DNA of 14,140 nucleotides. Source: Actinomycetes bacterium. GTDB lineage: Bacteria; Actinomycetota; Actinomycetes; Actinomycetales; Actinomycetaceae. The translations under genes and the position numbers were made by a program. The notes beneath the pieces were generated by a model, which saw only the letters and a list, made by a program, of their open reading frames with translations, was not told the origin of the DNA and ran no database searches. Shown one piece after another: positions 1 to 6,536 of this stretch. Numbering within the stretch: position 1 is the first letter of the stretch; every line of letters begins with the position of its first letter. The stretch covers positions 1 to 14,140 of the forward strand of contig JAFAAX010000037.1 in the NCBI GenBank assembly GCA_023426345.1. Direction: 5' to 3'.

Positions 1-227
1 CCCGCGACGTCCCCGCCTTCGGTCTCGTCCGCGGCGTCCCCGCCCGGCGGGTCGGGTGGGTGGGGCGGGCGGGCGTGCCGCTGGTGCCCGCCGAGGACCC
101 GGCCGCGCGGGCCGCCCTCGTCGATGACCGGAGACGCGCCGTGGCGTTGTGGCGCTGCCCCGCCACCGGATCCCTGTACCGCCAGACCGACACCGACACC
201 CTGGAAGAGCTCGACCCCCATGACTGA
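1..227 (+). CDS. UDP-sugar N-acetyltransferase, C-terminal part only (WbpD-like left-handed beta-helix family)
   Basis: This is the 3' end of a gene that enters from the left edge; the frame is open from base 3 and stops with TGA at 225-227, giving 74 visible residues. The fragment starts RDVPAFGLVRGVPARRVGWVGRAG, which is the typical end of a hexapeptide-repeat acetyltransferase (pattern D-V-P-A-x-x-L-V-x-G-x-P-A-R-x-x-G-W-V). A short WRCPATGSLY segment follows, a cysteine-containing tail common in the WbpD/WlbB subgroup. That family uses acetyl-CoA to acetylate the 3-amino group of UDP-GlcNAc3NA. The gene overlaps the following aminotransferase by 8 bases, and a WbpE-like and a WbpB-like gene come next, which supports the assignment. 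The acetyl-CoA-binding coil and the catalytic region lie outside the window, so substrate specificity rests on context. Confidence 0.75.
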   Translation, partial: RDVPAFGLVRGVPARRVGWVGRAGVPLVPAEDPAARAALVDDRRRAVALWRCPATGSLYRQTDTDTLEELDPHD

Positions 228-1392
228 TCCCATGATTCCCGCCGCCCACCCGATCATCGGCGAGGAGGAGGTGGAGGCCGCCAGCGCCGTGCTGCGCTCG
301 GGAATGCTCGCCCAGGGGCCGCAGGTCGCCGCTTTCGAGGAGGAGTTCGCGGACGCCCTGGCGCCGGGGTGCCGGGCCGTGGCCGTGAACTCCGGGACGT
401 CGGCCCTGCACCTCGGGCTGCTCGCGGCCGGCATCGGGCCGGGGGACGAGGTCATCGTCCCGTCCTTCACCTTCGCGGCCACGGCGAACTCCGTGGCGAT
501 CACGGGCGCGGCCCCGGTGTTCGCGGACATCGACCCGGCGTCGTTCTGCCTGGACCCCGCCGCGGTCGAGGCGGCGATCACCCCGCGGACCGCCGCGATC
601 ATGCCGGTCCACCTCTACGGGCATCCGGCGGCGATGGCGGAGCTCACGGCGCTGGCCGACCGGCACGGCCTGGCCCTGTTCGAGGACGCCGCCCAGGCGC
701 ACGGCGCGACCCTGGGGGGCCGGTTCGTCGGCACGTTCGGGGCGTTCGGCGCGTTCAGCCTCTATCCGACGAAGAACATGACATCCGGCGAGGGCGGCAT
801 GGTGACCACCGCCGACCCCGAGCTGGCCCGCCGCGTCCGACTGCTGCGCAATCAGGGCATGGAGACGCGCTATGCGAACGAGGTCGTCGGCCTCAACAAC
901 CGCATGACCGACCTCAACGCGTCGATCGGCCGGGTGCAGCTGCGCAGGCTCGCGGACTGGACGCGGCAGCGGCGCGCGAACGCGGCGACGCTGGACCGGC
1001 TGATCGCCTCCGGGCTGGAGGAGGCGGGCCTGCCCGCCTCGGGTCCCGACGCGGTGGTCGTCGTCCCGTCGGTCGCCCCCGGCGCGGCCCCCGTCTACCA
1101 CCAGTACACGATTCGCCTGAGCGGCGCCACGGGCGCGCAGCGCGACGCTGTCGTGGCGCGCCTGCGCGACGAGTTCCATGTCGGCTCCGGCGTGTTCTAC
1201 CCGATCCCCAACCACCGCCTGCCGTCCCTCGCCCGGTTCGCGCCGGGCCTGGACCTGCCGGAGACGGAGCGCGCCGCCCGCGAGGTCGTGTCCCTGCCCG
1301 TGCATCCCTCGCTGACCGGCGCCGACCTGGAGCGGATCGCCCGCGCCGTCGTGGCGTGCGCGCAGGGGCAGTCGGCGGGAGCTGGCGCATGA
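220..1392 (+). CDS. PLP-dependent UDP-sugar aminotransferase, DegT/DnrJ/EryC1/StrS family (WbpE-like)
   Basis: This 390-residue protein is predicted to transfer an amino group, normally from glutamate, onto the 3-keto position of a UDP-hexuronic acid sugar in the cytoplasm. Visible family signatures are NSGTSALHLGL (57-67), the phosphate- and ring-binding region PSFTFAATANS (81-91), EDAAQAHGA (155-163, with the PLP-nitrogen-contacting Asp156) and YPTKN, in which Lys185 is the likely Schiff-base lysine, followed by GEGGMVTT. LNNRMTDLNASIG lies in the usual mid-protein place. The length is normal for the family. ATG 220 is chosen over the upstream in-frame ATG 124 because the protein then begins MTDPMIPAAHPIIGEEEV, as relatives do. 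It also leaves only an 8-base overlap with the upstream acetyltransferase, and a GGAAGAG-like ribosome site lies about 10 bases before it. The stop overlaps the next start as ATGA (1389-1392). Family assignment is firm; the WbpE role is inferred from neighbours. Confidence 0.9.
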   Translation: MTDPMIPAAHPIIGEEEVEAASAVLRSGMLAQGPQVAAFEEEFADALAPGCRAVAVNSGTSALHLGLLAAGIGPGDEVIVPSFTFAATANSVAITGAAPVFADIDPASFCLDPAAVEAAITPRTAAIMPVHLYGHPAAMAELTALADRHGLALFEDAAQAHGATLGGRFVGTFGAFGAFSLYPTKNMTSGEGGMVTTADPELARRVRLLRNQGMETRYANEVVGLNNRMTDLNASIGRVQLRRLADWTRQRRANAATLDRLIASGLEEAGLPASGPDAVVVVPSVAPGAAPVYHQYTIRLSGATGAQRDAVVARLRDEFHVGSGVFYPIPNHRLPSLARFAPGLDLPETERAAREVVSLPVHPSLTGADLERIARAVVACAQGQSAGAGA

Positions 1393-2411
1393 GCGCGCCC
1401 GCCGGGGGGAACCCGCGGGGCGGGGCCGCGCCGATCCGCGTCGGCGTGCTGGGGCTGGGCTCGATGGGCCGTCACCATGTGCGCAACATCCGGGCGACGG
1501 ACGGCATGGAGCTGGTGGCCGTGGCGGACCCGGCGGGGGACCGGTTCGGGGTGGCCGACGGGCTGCCCGTGCTGGACGGCGTCGAGGCGCTCCTCGCGAC
1601 CGGGATCGACGCGGCCGTCGTCGCCGTGCCCACTGCGTTCCACGAGGACGCGGCGCTGGCCCTGGCGCAGGCCCGCGTCCACACGCTGGTCGAGAAGCCG
1701 CTGGCCGCCGACGTCGCGGCCGGCCGGCGGGTTGCGGAGGCCTTCGACCGCGCCGGGGCGGTGGGCGCCGTCGGCTACGTCGAGCGCTGCAACCCCGCGC
1801 TCATCGACATGCGTCGGCGCATCGCGGAGGGGCAGCTGGGCGCCGTCCACCAGATCGCGACGCGCCGCCAGTCGCCCTTCCCCGCGCGCATCTCCGACGT
1901 CGGCGTGGTCAAGGATCTGGCCACCCACGACATCGACCTGGCGGCCTGGGTGACCGGCGCCCGCTACGAGTCCGTCTACGCGCAGACCGCGTACCGGTCC
2001 GGCCGGGAGTTCGAGGACATGGTCGTGGCGTCGGGGCGCCTGTCCGGGGGGATCCTGGTCAACCACCTGGTGAACTGGCTCTCGCCCTACAAGGACCGCA
2101 CGACGATCGTCGTCGGGGAGCGCGGCACACTGGTCGCGGACACCGTGATGAGCGACCTCACGTACTTCGAGAACGGAGCGGCGCCCTTGCTGTGGGATCA
2201 GCTCACCGCGTTCCGCGGCGTGTCGGAGGGGATGAGCACCCGCTATGCGTTGGTCAAGCGCGAACCGCTGGCCGTGGAGACCGAGCATTTCCGCGACGCG
2301 ATCCGGGGCACGGGCCACGAGCACGTCACCATGGCCCAGGGCCTGGAGACCCTGCGCGTCGTCGAGGCCATGCTCGAGTCGGCTCGGACGGACCAGTCCG
2401 TGCGGCTGTGA
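1389..2411 (+). CDS. NAD-dependent sugar dehydrogenase, Gfo/Idh/MocA family (WbpB-like, UDP-GlcNAcA 3-dehydrogenase candidate)
   Basis: This 340-residue cytoplasmic oxidoreductase has an N-terminal Rossmann fold with GLGSMGRHH (22-30) for the dinucleotide. VAVADP follows at the end of the second strand, then VEKPLA (101-106) with the family's EKP lysine Lys103. In the C-terminal domain VVKDLATHDIDLAAW (173-187) holds Lys175, Asp176, His180 and Asp181, the catalytic region of this family. Residues 1-15 are a disordered Gly/Pro leader. Beside an aminotransferase and a WbpD-like acetyltransferase, the best reading is oxidation of C3 of UDP-GlcNAcA to the keto sugar used by the aminotransferase. 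The start ATG overlaps the previous stop (ATGA), so the three genes are probably translated as one operon. It is the last gene of the unit; a gene on the opposite strand ends 80 bases beyond. Many members of this family have other sugar substrates, so the exact reaction is inferred. Confidence 0.88.
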   Translation: MSAPAGGNPRGGAAPIRVGVLGLGSMGRHHVRNIRATDGMELVAVADPAGDRFGVADGLPVLDGVEALLATGIDAAVVAVPTAFHEDAALALAQARVHTLVEKPLAADVAAGRRVAEAFDRAGAVGAVGYVERCNPALIDMRRRIAEGQLGAVHQIATRRQSPFPARISDVGVVKDLATHDIDLAAWVTGARYESVYAQTAYRSGREFEDMVVASGRLSGGILVNHLVNWLSPYKDRTTIVVGERGTLVADTVMSDLTYFENGAAPLLWDQLTAFRGVSEGMSTRYALVKREPLAVETEHFRDAIRGTGHEHVTMAQGLETLRVVEAMLESARTDQSVRL

Positions 2412-2443
2412 GTGATCGGTCCGATCCGCGGAGCTCGGCCGCT

Positions 2444-2456
2444 CGAGGTTCGCCCA
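2444..2456 (+). repeat. Single copy of a 13-base intergenic repeat
   Basis: The sequence CGAGGTTCGCCCA occurs here in the 79-base convergent gap between the dehydrogenase (ends 2411) and a minus-strand glycosyltransferase (ends 2491). The same 13-mer is found at 10106-10118, inverted at 10141-10153, and inverted with one change at 10164-10176. No partner arm is seen near this copy. The rest of the gap shows only weak hairpins (for example GATCG/CGATC at 2414-2426) and no convincing terminator. Confidence 0.5.
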
Positions 2457-2490
2457 ACCGTGCACACCTCCTGGCGGGGTGGAATGGCCG

Positions 2491-3687
2491 TCAGGACAGC
2501 GCGCCGGCGTAGACCTGCCGCAGCTCGGCGACCGACCGGGCGAGGGACCGGTTCTCGACGACCCAGATACGGGCCTCGCGCCCCATGGCCGCGAGCTCGC
2601 CGTCGGGCATCGTCAGGATCCGGGTGAGCGCGCCGGCCAGCGAGTCGCGGTCGCGCTCGCGGGTCGCGAGCCCGGTGACGCCGCGGGCGAACATCTCCGA
2701 CGTCCCCCCGACGGCGTTCACGACGACGGGGGTGCCGCAGGCCTGGGCCTCCAGCAGGACGAGCCCCGCTGCCTCGGCCCGGCCGTCCGGCATCGTGCGG
2801 GTCGGCAGGACCAGGGCGTCGGCGGCTCGCATCCGGTCGCGCACGCCGCAGCGGTCGAGCGCGCCCAGCCAGGCCACGCGGTCGGGATGGCGCGCGGCGG
2901 CCTCGCGGACCTGCGGGGCCAGCGGCCCGTCGCCGACGACGGTGAGGCGGTGCGGGCGGCGGTCGGCCAGGGCCTCGGACACCGCGAGCAGATCCGCGAT
3001 CCCCTTGAGCGGGCTGAGCGCCCCGACGAAGAGCAGGTCCCGCGTCGCGCCCGTCGCCCCGCGGTGGCGCCCGGGCGACCGCTCGGCGCCGAGGGCCGCG
3101 GGCGTGAACCATTCGGTGTCGACGCCCTGGTAGTGGACCTGCAACGACTCGGCGGGCACTCCGTTGCCCAGGGCGACGTCGGCCAGGTACCGGGAGACGG
3201 CCAGGACGACGGCGGACTGGGACGCCGCGGCCTCCAAGTTGCGCCGGCTCCACGCTCCCGCGGCCCGGCCCGACGCGGAGCGCGCCGCCCCGGTCACGGA
3301 TCCGCCGTAGGCGTCGGCCCCGTGGAGCGTGGTGATCATGGGGACGCCCAGGGCGCGCGCCGCGCGGACGGCGGGCAGCGACCACGTGGCGGCGTGCTGG
3401 TGGACGAGGTCCGGCGACCACGCGCGGATCTGGCGAGACATCCGGGACTGCGCGGCCCAGGCGAGGCGCGCGCGGGCGGCGGGCGGGAGTGTCCACGGGC
3501 CGAGTCGCGCCGGGACGGCGTCCGTGACGGGGATCCGCTCGGCCACGGCGGGGTCGCGGACATCGGCGGCGAAGGTGAAGGCGCGCACGTCCAGGCCCGG
3601 GTCCTCCGACTGGAGGGCCAGGGCGTGTTGGACGGCGAAGTACGTCGGGGGGATCCGGAACGTGCCCTTGGTCAGCGCCAGCCTCAT
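2491..3687 (-). CDS. Glycosyltransferase, GT4-type (GT-B fold)
   Basis: This 398-residue protein starts MRLALTKGTFRIPPTYFAVQHA and should transfer a sugar from a nucleotide donor to a lipid-linked acceptor at the inner face of the membrane. GT4 features are TTLHGADAYGG (119-129) at the domain boundary and VLAVSRYLAD (161-170). YQGVDTEWF (186-194), LLFVGALSPLKGIADLL (218-234) and VVGDGP (250-255) follow. The donor-binding EX7E motif sits in EAAGLVLLEAQACGTPV (Glu305 and Glu313). Length is typical, and no signal peptide or membrane segment is visible. The start ATG overlaps the stop of the flippase gene as ATGA (3684-3687), so it is co-translated with the exporter. The gene ends convergently with the WbpB-like gene. 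Donor, acceptor and linkage cannot be read from the sequence. Confidence 0.88.
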   Translation of the reverse strand: MRLALTKGTFRIPPTYFAVQHALALQSEDPGLDVRAFTFAADVRDPAVAERIPVTDAVPARLGPWTLPPAARARLAWAAQSRMSRQIRAWSPDLVHQHAATWSLPAVRAARALGVPMITTLHGADAYGGSVTGAARSASGRAAGAWSRRNLEAAASQSAVVLAVSRYLADVALGNGVPAESLQVHYQGVDTEWFTPAALGAERSPGRHRGATGATRDLLFVGALSPLKGIADLLAVSEALADRRPHRLTVVGDGPLAPQVREAAARHPDRVAWLGALDRCGVRDRMRAADALVLPTRTMPDGRAEAAGLVLLEAQACGTPVVVNAVGGTSEMFARGVTGLATRERDRDSLAGALTRILTMPDGELAAMGREARIWVVENRSLARSVAELRQVYAGALS

Positions 3688-5054
3688 GCGAGCTCCCCCT
3701 GGCCGTCGCCGTCGGCGGCCCCGTCCGCCCCCGCGCCGGCCCTCCCGTCCGGGTCCGCCCCGCGGTCCCATTGCGCGGCCACGCGCCGGGTCAGCAGGAT
3801 CAGTCCTCCCAGCAAGGCCGCCATCAGCAGCGACACCGCCCAGATGGTGGGGATCAATCCGACTCCCGCTCCGCCCAGGACCGAGATGAGCGCGAGCGGC
3901 GCGCCGGCATACACGCAGGCGAACCCCAGCATCCACCCCTGCCGGTCCGTCGCGACGAAGACGGTCGAGATCGGGGAGGTCGCCAGGTTGAGGTAGAGCC
4001 AGGGCACCAGGGCCTGCGCGAGGCGCCCCGACTCCGCCCAGTCGGCGGCGCCCAGGTACCAGGGGAACAACCAGGGCGCGATCACCACGAGGATCGCGAA
4101 GGGAACGAGTCCGACCAGGAAGGACATCCGGACCGAACGGTCGACCAGGGCGCGCATCGTGCCGCGGGGGGTCGTGGCGAACCGCTGGAAGAACACCTGG
4201 GAGACGGCGCCCGTCACCAGGACGACCGGGGCCTGCATGAGCCGCCACGCCGTGGAGAACTGCCCCTGGAGGTCGGAGGAGAAGTACCACCCGACCAGCA
4301 GCAGGATGCCGCTGGTGCGGATCGCGTCGACGAGCACATTGGGCCCGTTGAACAGGGGCATCCGCCGGTACCGGCGCATGAGCTCCGTCGTCCGGGCGGC
4401 GCCCTCGACCGACCCGGTGAGCGCGTCGCGCCCGCGCCATAGCATCGTCGCCGCGGCCGCCGTCTGACCGAGGACCTGCCCGAACATCTGCCCGCCGACG
4501 CCCCCGTGCGAGGTGGCGCCGGCCGCGATCCGCCCGAGCTCCATGGTGGCCGACTGCTGGACGCGGTTCGTGGAGATCGCCCGATAACGGGTCAGGCGCG
4601 TGAACCAGTACCCGCAGGTGTTGACGATGGCGGTGACCAGGACCAGCGGTCCGGCCCACACCAGCCAGGACTCCAGCTCGGGGTGGTGCAGCCATCCGGC
4701 GATCGCGGGCGCGCCCGCCCAGCAGATCAACGAGGTCGCCACCGAGACTCCGGTGGACACCGCGAGGACCAGCCGGACCAGGCGTCGGGCATCGGCGTCG
4801 CGTTCGGGCAGGACCACCGCCATGTCATAGCGGAGCCCCGCCACGACGGCGATCGTCTGGGGGATCGTCATGAAGGCCTGGAAGGAACCGATCTCGGCGG
4901 GGGAGTAGAGGCGTGAGACGATGCCGGAGGTGATCAGGAGGACCACCTGCGACAGCACGGTGCCCGACAGCAGCGTCCCCACGTTGATCGCGGTGGGGGA
5001 GCGCGCGATGAGGGCGCGCACGCGCTGCCGGGGGCCTGAGGTCACGTGCCCCAT
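3684..5054 (-). CDS. Polysaccharide repeat-unit flippase, Wzx/MOP superfamily
   Basis: This integral membrane protein of 456 residues probably flips the lipid-linked oligosaccharide across the cytoplasmic membrane. Its N-terminus carries family hallmarks: a first helix around 24-44, SRLYSPAEIGSFQAFMTI (47-64) and LRYDMAVVLPERDADA (74-89). Hydrophobic helices follow at about 93-120, 131-148, 246-258, 272-290, 311-332, 346-362, 375-396 and 402-422. The C-terminal tail from about 432 is Gly/Ala/Asp-rich and probably disordered. Start: ATG 5054 is used; GTG 5045, three codons later, is a real alternative because CACAAT lies exactly 7 bases upstream of it, as in a leaderless promoter. The gene leads a two-gene unit with the following glycosyltransferase (ATGA overlap) and is divergent from the glycosyltransferase starting at 5230. 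The repeat unit it carries is not known. Confidence 0.88.
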   Translation of the reverse strand: MGHVTSGPRQRVRALIARSPTAINVGTLLSGTVLSQVVLLITSGIVSRLYSPAEIGSFQAFMTIPQTIAVVAGLRYDMAVVLPERDADARRLVRLVLAVSTGVSVATSLICWAGAPAIAGWLHHPELESWLVWAGPLVLVTAIVNTCGYWFTRLTRYRAISTNRVQQSATMELGRIAAGATSHGGVGGQMFGQVLGQTAAAATMLWRGRDALTGSVEGAARTTELMRRYRRMPLFNGPNVLVDAIRTSGILLLVGWYFSSDLQGQFSTAWRLMQAPVVLVTGAVSQVFFQRFATTPRGTMRALVDRSVRMSFLVGLVPFAILVVIAPWLFPWYLGAADWAESGRLAQALVPWLYLNLATSPISTVFVATDRQGWMLGFACVYAGAPLALISVLGGAGVGLIPTIWAVSLLMAALLGGLILLTRRVAAQWDRGADPDGRAGAGADGAADGDGQGELA

Positions 5055-5115
5055 TGTGGCACCCGCCGCGGCCCCGCCCGTGAGGGACGAGGGCGCCGCG
5101 CGCGGCCCGGTCCGT

Positions 5116-5145
5116 GTGACAAGCGGCGCCCCGGCGGGGCACACT
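5116..5145 (+). promoter_or_regulatory. Candidate promoter for the glycosyltransferase at 5230
   Basis: GTGACA (5116-5121) and CACACT (5140-5145) are spaced by 18 bases in the 175-base divergent region. Both match the sigma-70-type consensus only partly. A second possible -10, TACCGT (5154-5159), fits the actinobacterial TANNNT form but has no visible -35. The area also holds overlapping GC hairpins: GCCCC/GGGGC at 5128-5140, and GCGCCCC at 5126-5132 with GGGGCGC at 5146-5152. Confidence 0.25.
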
Positions 5146-5159
5146 GGGGCGCGTACCGT

Positions 5160-5179
5160 CCTGGCGCGTCCGCGCCAGG
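5160..5179. promoter_or_regulatory. 20-base palindrome, possible operator or leader hairpin
   Basis: CCTGGCGCG (5160-5168) is followed after TC by its exact reverse complement CGCGCCAGG (5171-5179). It lies in the divergent region between the flippase (start 5054) and the glycosyltransferase (start 5230), directly after the possible -10 TACCGT. It would therefore be in or next to the 5' leader of the plus-strand transcript. As DNA it looks like a dimeric repressor site; as RNA it folds into an 8-bp stem with a 4-base loop. No known regulator motif was recognised, and the high GC content raises the chance rate. Confidence 0.35.
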
Positions 5180-5229
5180 CTCTCGCCCGCCACCGTCGGC
5201 CGCCGTGCCCTGTCGATCGGAACCACCCC

Positions 5230-6462
5230 GTGAGTCGCCCTCGTCGATCCCTCCCCGCCGGAGCGCGCCCCCCGCGGGTCCTCCTGGCGACCAGGATCTT
5301 CACCCCCGAGGTGGCGGCGGCGTCCTTCCGGCTCGACGCCGTGGCCCGGGCGCTCGTCGAGGCCGGGGCCCGCGTGCGGGTGCTCACCTCCCTGCCGCCC
5401 GACTGCGACGCCTCGCACGACCCCGAGGGCGTGAGCGTGCGCCGCGCCCGCACGCTGCGCGACGCCTCGGGATACATCCGGGGGTACCTCCAGTACCTCT
5501 CCTTCGACATCCCCCTGGCGGCGCGCCTGCTCCTCACCCGTCCGCGCCCGGACGTCGTCCTCGCGGAGCCGCCGCCGACCACAGGCGCCGCCGTGCGCGT
5601 CGCGTGCGGGCTGCTCGGCGTCCCCTACGTCCACTACGCGGCCGACGTGTGGTCGGACGCCTCGGCGTCGATGGGCGTGCCGCGCGCCGTCGTGGGGGCC
5701 CTCCGCGCCGTCGAGCGGTTCGCGCTGCGCGGGGCGACGCGGGTCATCGCGATCAACCGGGGCGTCGCCGACCGCGTCCGCGAGCTGGGCGCCCGCGATG
5801 TCGCGGTGGTCCTCAACGGCATCGACACCTCCACGTTCGCGCCCGTCCCGGCGGACCCGGGGGCGCCCTCGTCCGCGGACGGGGAGCCACGGGACCTGCC
5901 CGACGGCCCCTATCTGATCTATGCGGGGACCGCCTCGGAATGGCAGGGCGCGGGGATCTTCGTCGACGCCTTCGACCGGCTGCGCGACGCCCTCCCCGGC
6001 CTCCACCTGGTCTACATGGGGCAGGGCGCGGACATGGACGCCCTGGCGCGGCGGACCGCCGGCGACCCGCGCGTCCACGTCATCGGACAGCGCCCCCCCG
6101 CCGAGGCCGCTGCATGGCAGGCGCGTGCCGCCGCGGCGCTGGTGTCGATCGTGCCGGGGCAGGGCTACGACTTCGCGTACCCGACGAAGGTGCTGGCGGC
6201 GTTGGCCTGCGGGACGCCCGTGGTCTACGCCGGCGTCGGACCGGCCGCCGACGACATCCGCGGGGCGGACCTGGGAGCGGTCGCCGGCTCCTTCGACGCT
6301 CCGGCCGTCGCCGCGGCGATCGAGGAGGTCCTGGCGCGGCCCCGCGAGGCGGAGCGCCTGCGCGGCTGGGTGATCGAGCACCGGTCCCTGTCGGCCACCG
6401 GCCGCGGCGCGGCGCGCGTCATCCTGGACGCCGCGTCGGCCGGCCGCAGGCTCCGGGCCTGA
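5230..6462 (+). CDS. Glycosyltransferase, GT4-type (WbuB-like layout)
   Basis: This 410-residue cytoplasmic or membrane-associated glycosyltransferase begins at GTG 5230, since the core fold opens with PPRVLLATRIFTPEVAAASFRL (14-35). The upstream extension to an in-frame ATG at 4921 would run through the divergent flippase gene. Acceptor-domain signatures are SLPPDCD (54-60), LAEPPPTTGA (111-120) and HYAADVWSDA (135-144), the last two resembling the WbuB/WcaI group. The donor domain has VVLNGIDTSTF (193-203), YLIYAGTASEWQGAGIFVDAF (228-248) and YPTKVLAALACGTPVVYAG (317-335). The second half lacks a full EX7E pair; Lys320 sits in the usual place of its surroundings. A weak GGA lies about 8 bases before the GTG. 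The gene stands alone: divergent from the flippase and convergent with the membrane gene ending at 6537, with a strong hairpin after its stop. Sugar specificity is unknown. Confidence 0.87.
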   Translation: MSRPRRSLPAGARPPRVLLATRIFTPEVAAASFRLDAVARALVEAGARVRVLTSLPPDCDASHDPEGVSVRRARTLRDASGYIRGYLQYLSFDIPLAARLLLTRPRPDVVLAEPPPTTGAAVRVACGLLGVPYVHYAADVWSDASASMGVPRAVVGALRAVERFALRGATRVIAINRGVADRVRELGARDVAVVLNGIDTSTFAPVPADPGAPSSADGEPRDLPDGPYLIYAGTASEWQGAGIFVDAFDRLRDALPGLHLVYMGQGADMDALARRTAGDPRVHVIGQRPPAEAAAWQARAAAALVSIVPGQGYDFAYPTKVLAALACGTPVVYAGVGPAADDIRGADLGAVAGSFDAPAVAAAIEEVLARPREAERLRGWVIEHRSLSATGRGAARVILDAASAGRRLRA

Positions 6463-6519
6463 GTCTCAGTACCCATTCTGGGCGGTTTCATGCGCGGGAC
6501 CCCACTGAGCCTCAGGCCC
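6455..6519. terminator. Bidirectional terminator hairpin between convergent genes
   Basis: GGGCCTGAGTCTCAGT (6455-6470) pairs with ACTGAGCCTCAGGCCC (6504-6519), 16-base arms with a single internal mismatch and a 33-base loop. The loop itself contains a small CCCA-TTC-TGGG hairpin (6472-6482). The left arm includes the TGA stop of the plus-strand glycosyltransferase (6460-6462), and the right arm ends 17 bases before the stop of the minus-strand gene (6537). No U-tract follows on either strand, as is common for high-GC actinobacterial terminators. Confidence 0.65.
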
Positions 6520-6536
6520 AGAGCCAGAGCGGGCGC

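Noticed and set aside
124..219. N-terminal extension of the aminotransferase to ATG 124
   Set aside because: It would overlap the acetyltransferase reading frame by about 100 bases; the extension is proline/threonine-rich and unlike the family, whereas the protein from ATG 220 aligns with the usual start.
2414..2442. Terminator after the dehydrogenase gene
   Set aside because: The visible stems are only 4-5 base pairs with no U-tract, too weak to call.
2479..3996. Long plus-strand open frame opposite the glycosyltransferase and flippase
   Set aside because: Its product is a Gly/Arg/Asp-rich shadow of high-GC coding on the other strand, with no recognisable motif; the minus-strand genes have clear family signatures.
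4825..6381. Long minus-strand open frame opposite the GT4 gene at 5230-6462
   Set aside because: Low-complexity Arg/Gly/Asp composition and no motifs; it runs through the divergent promoter region and overlaps the flippase start.
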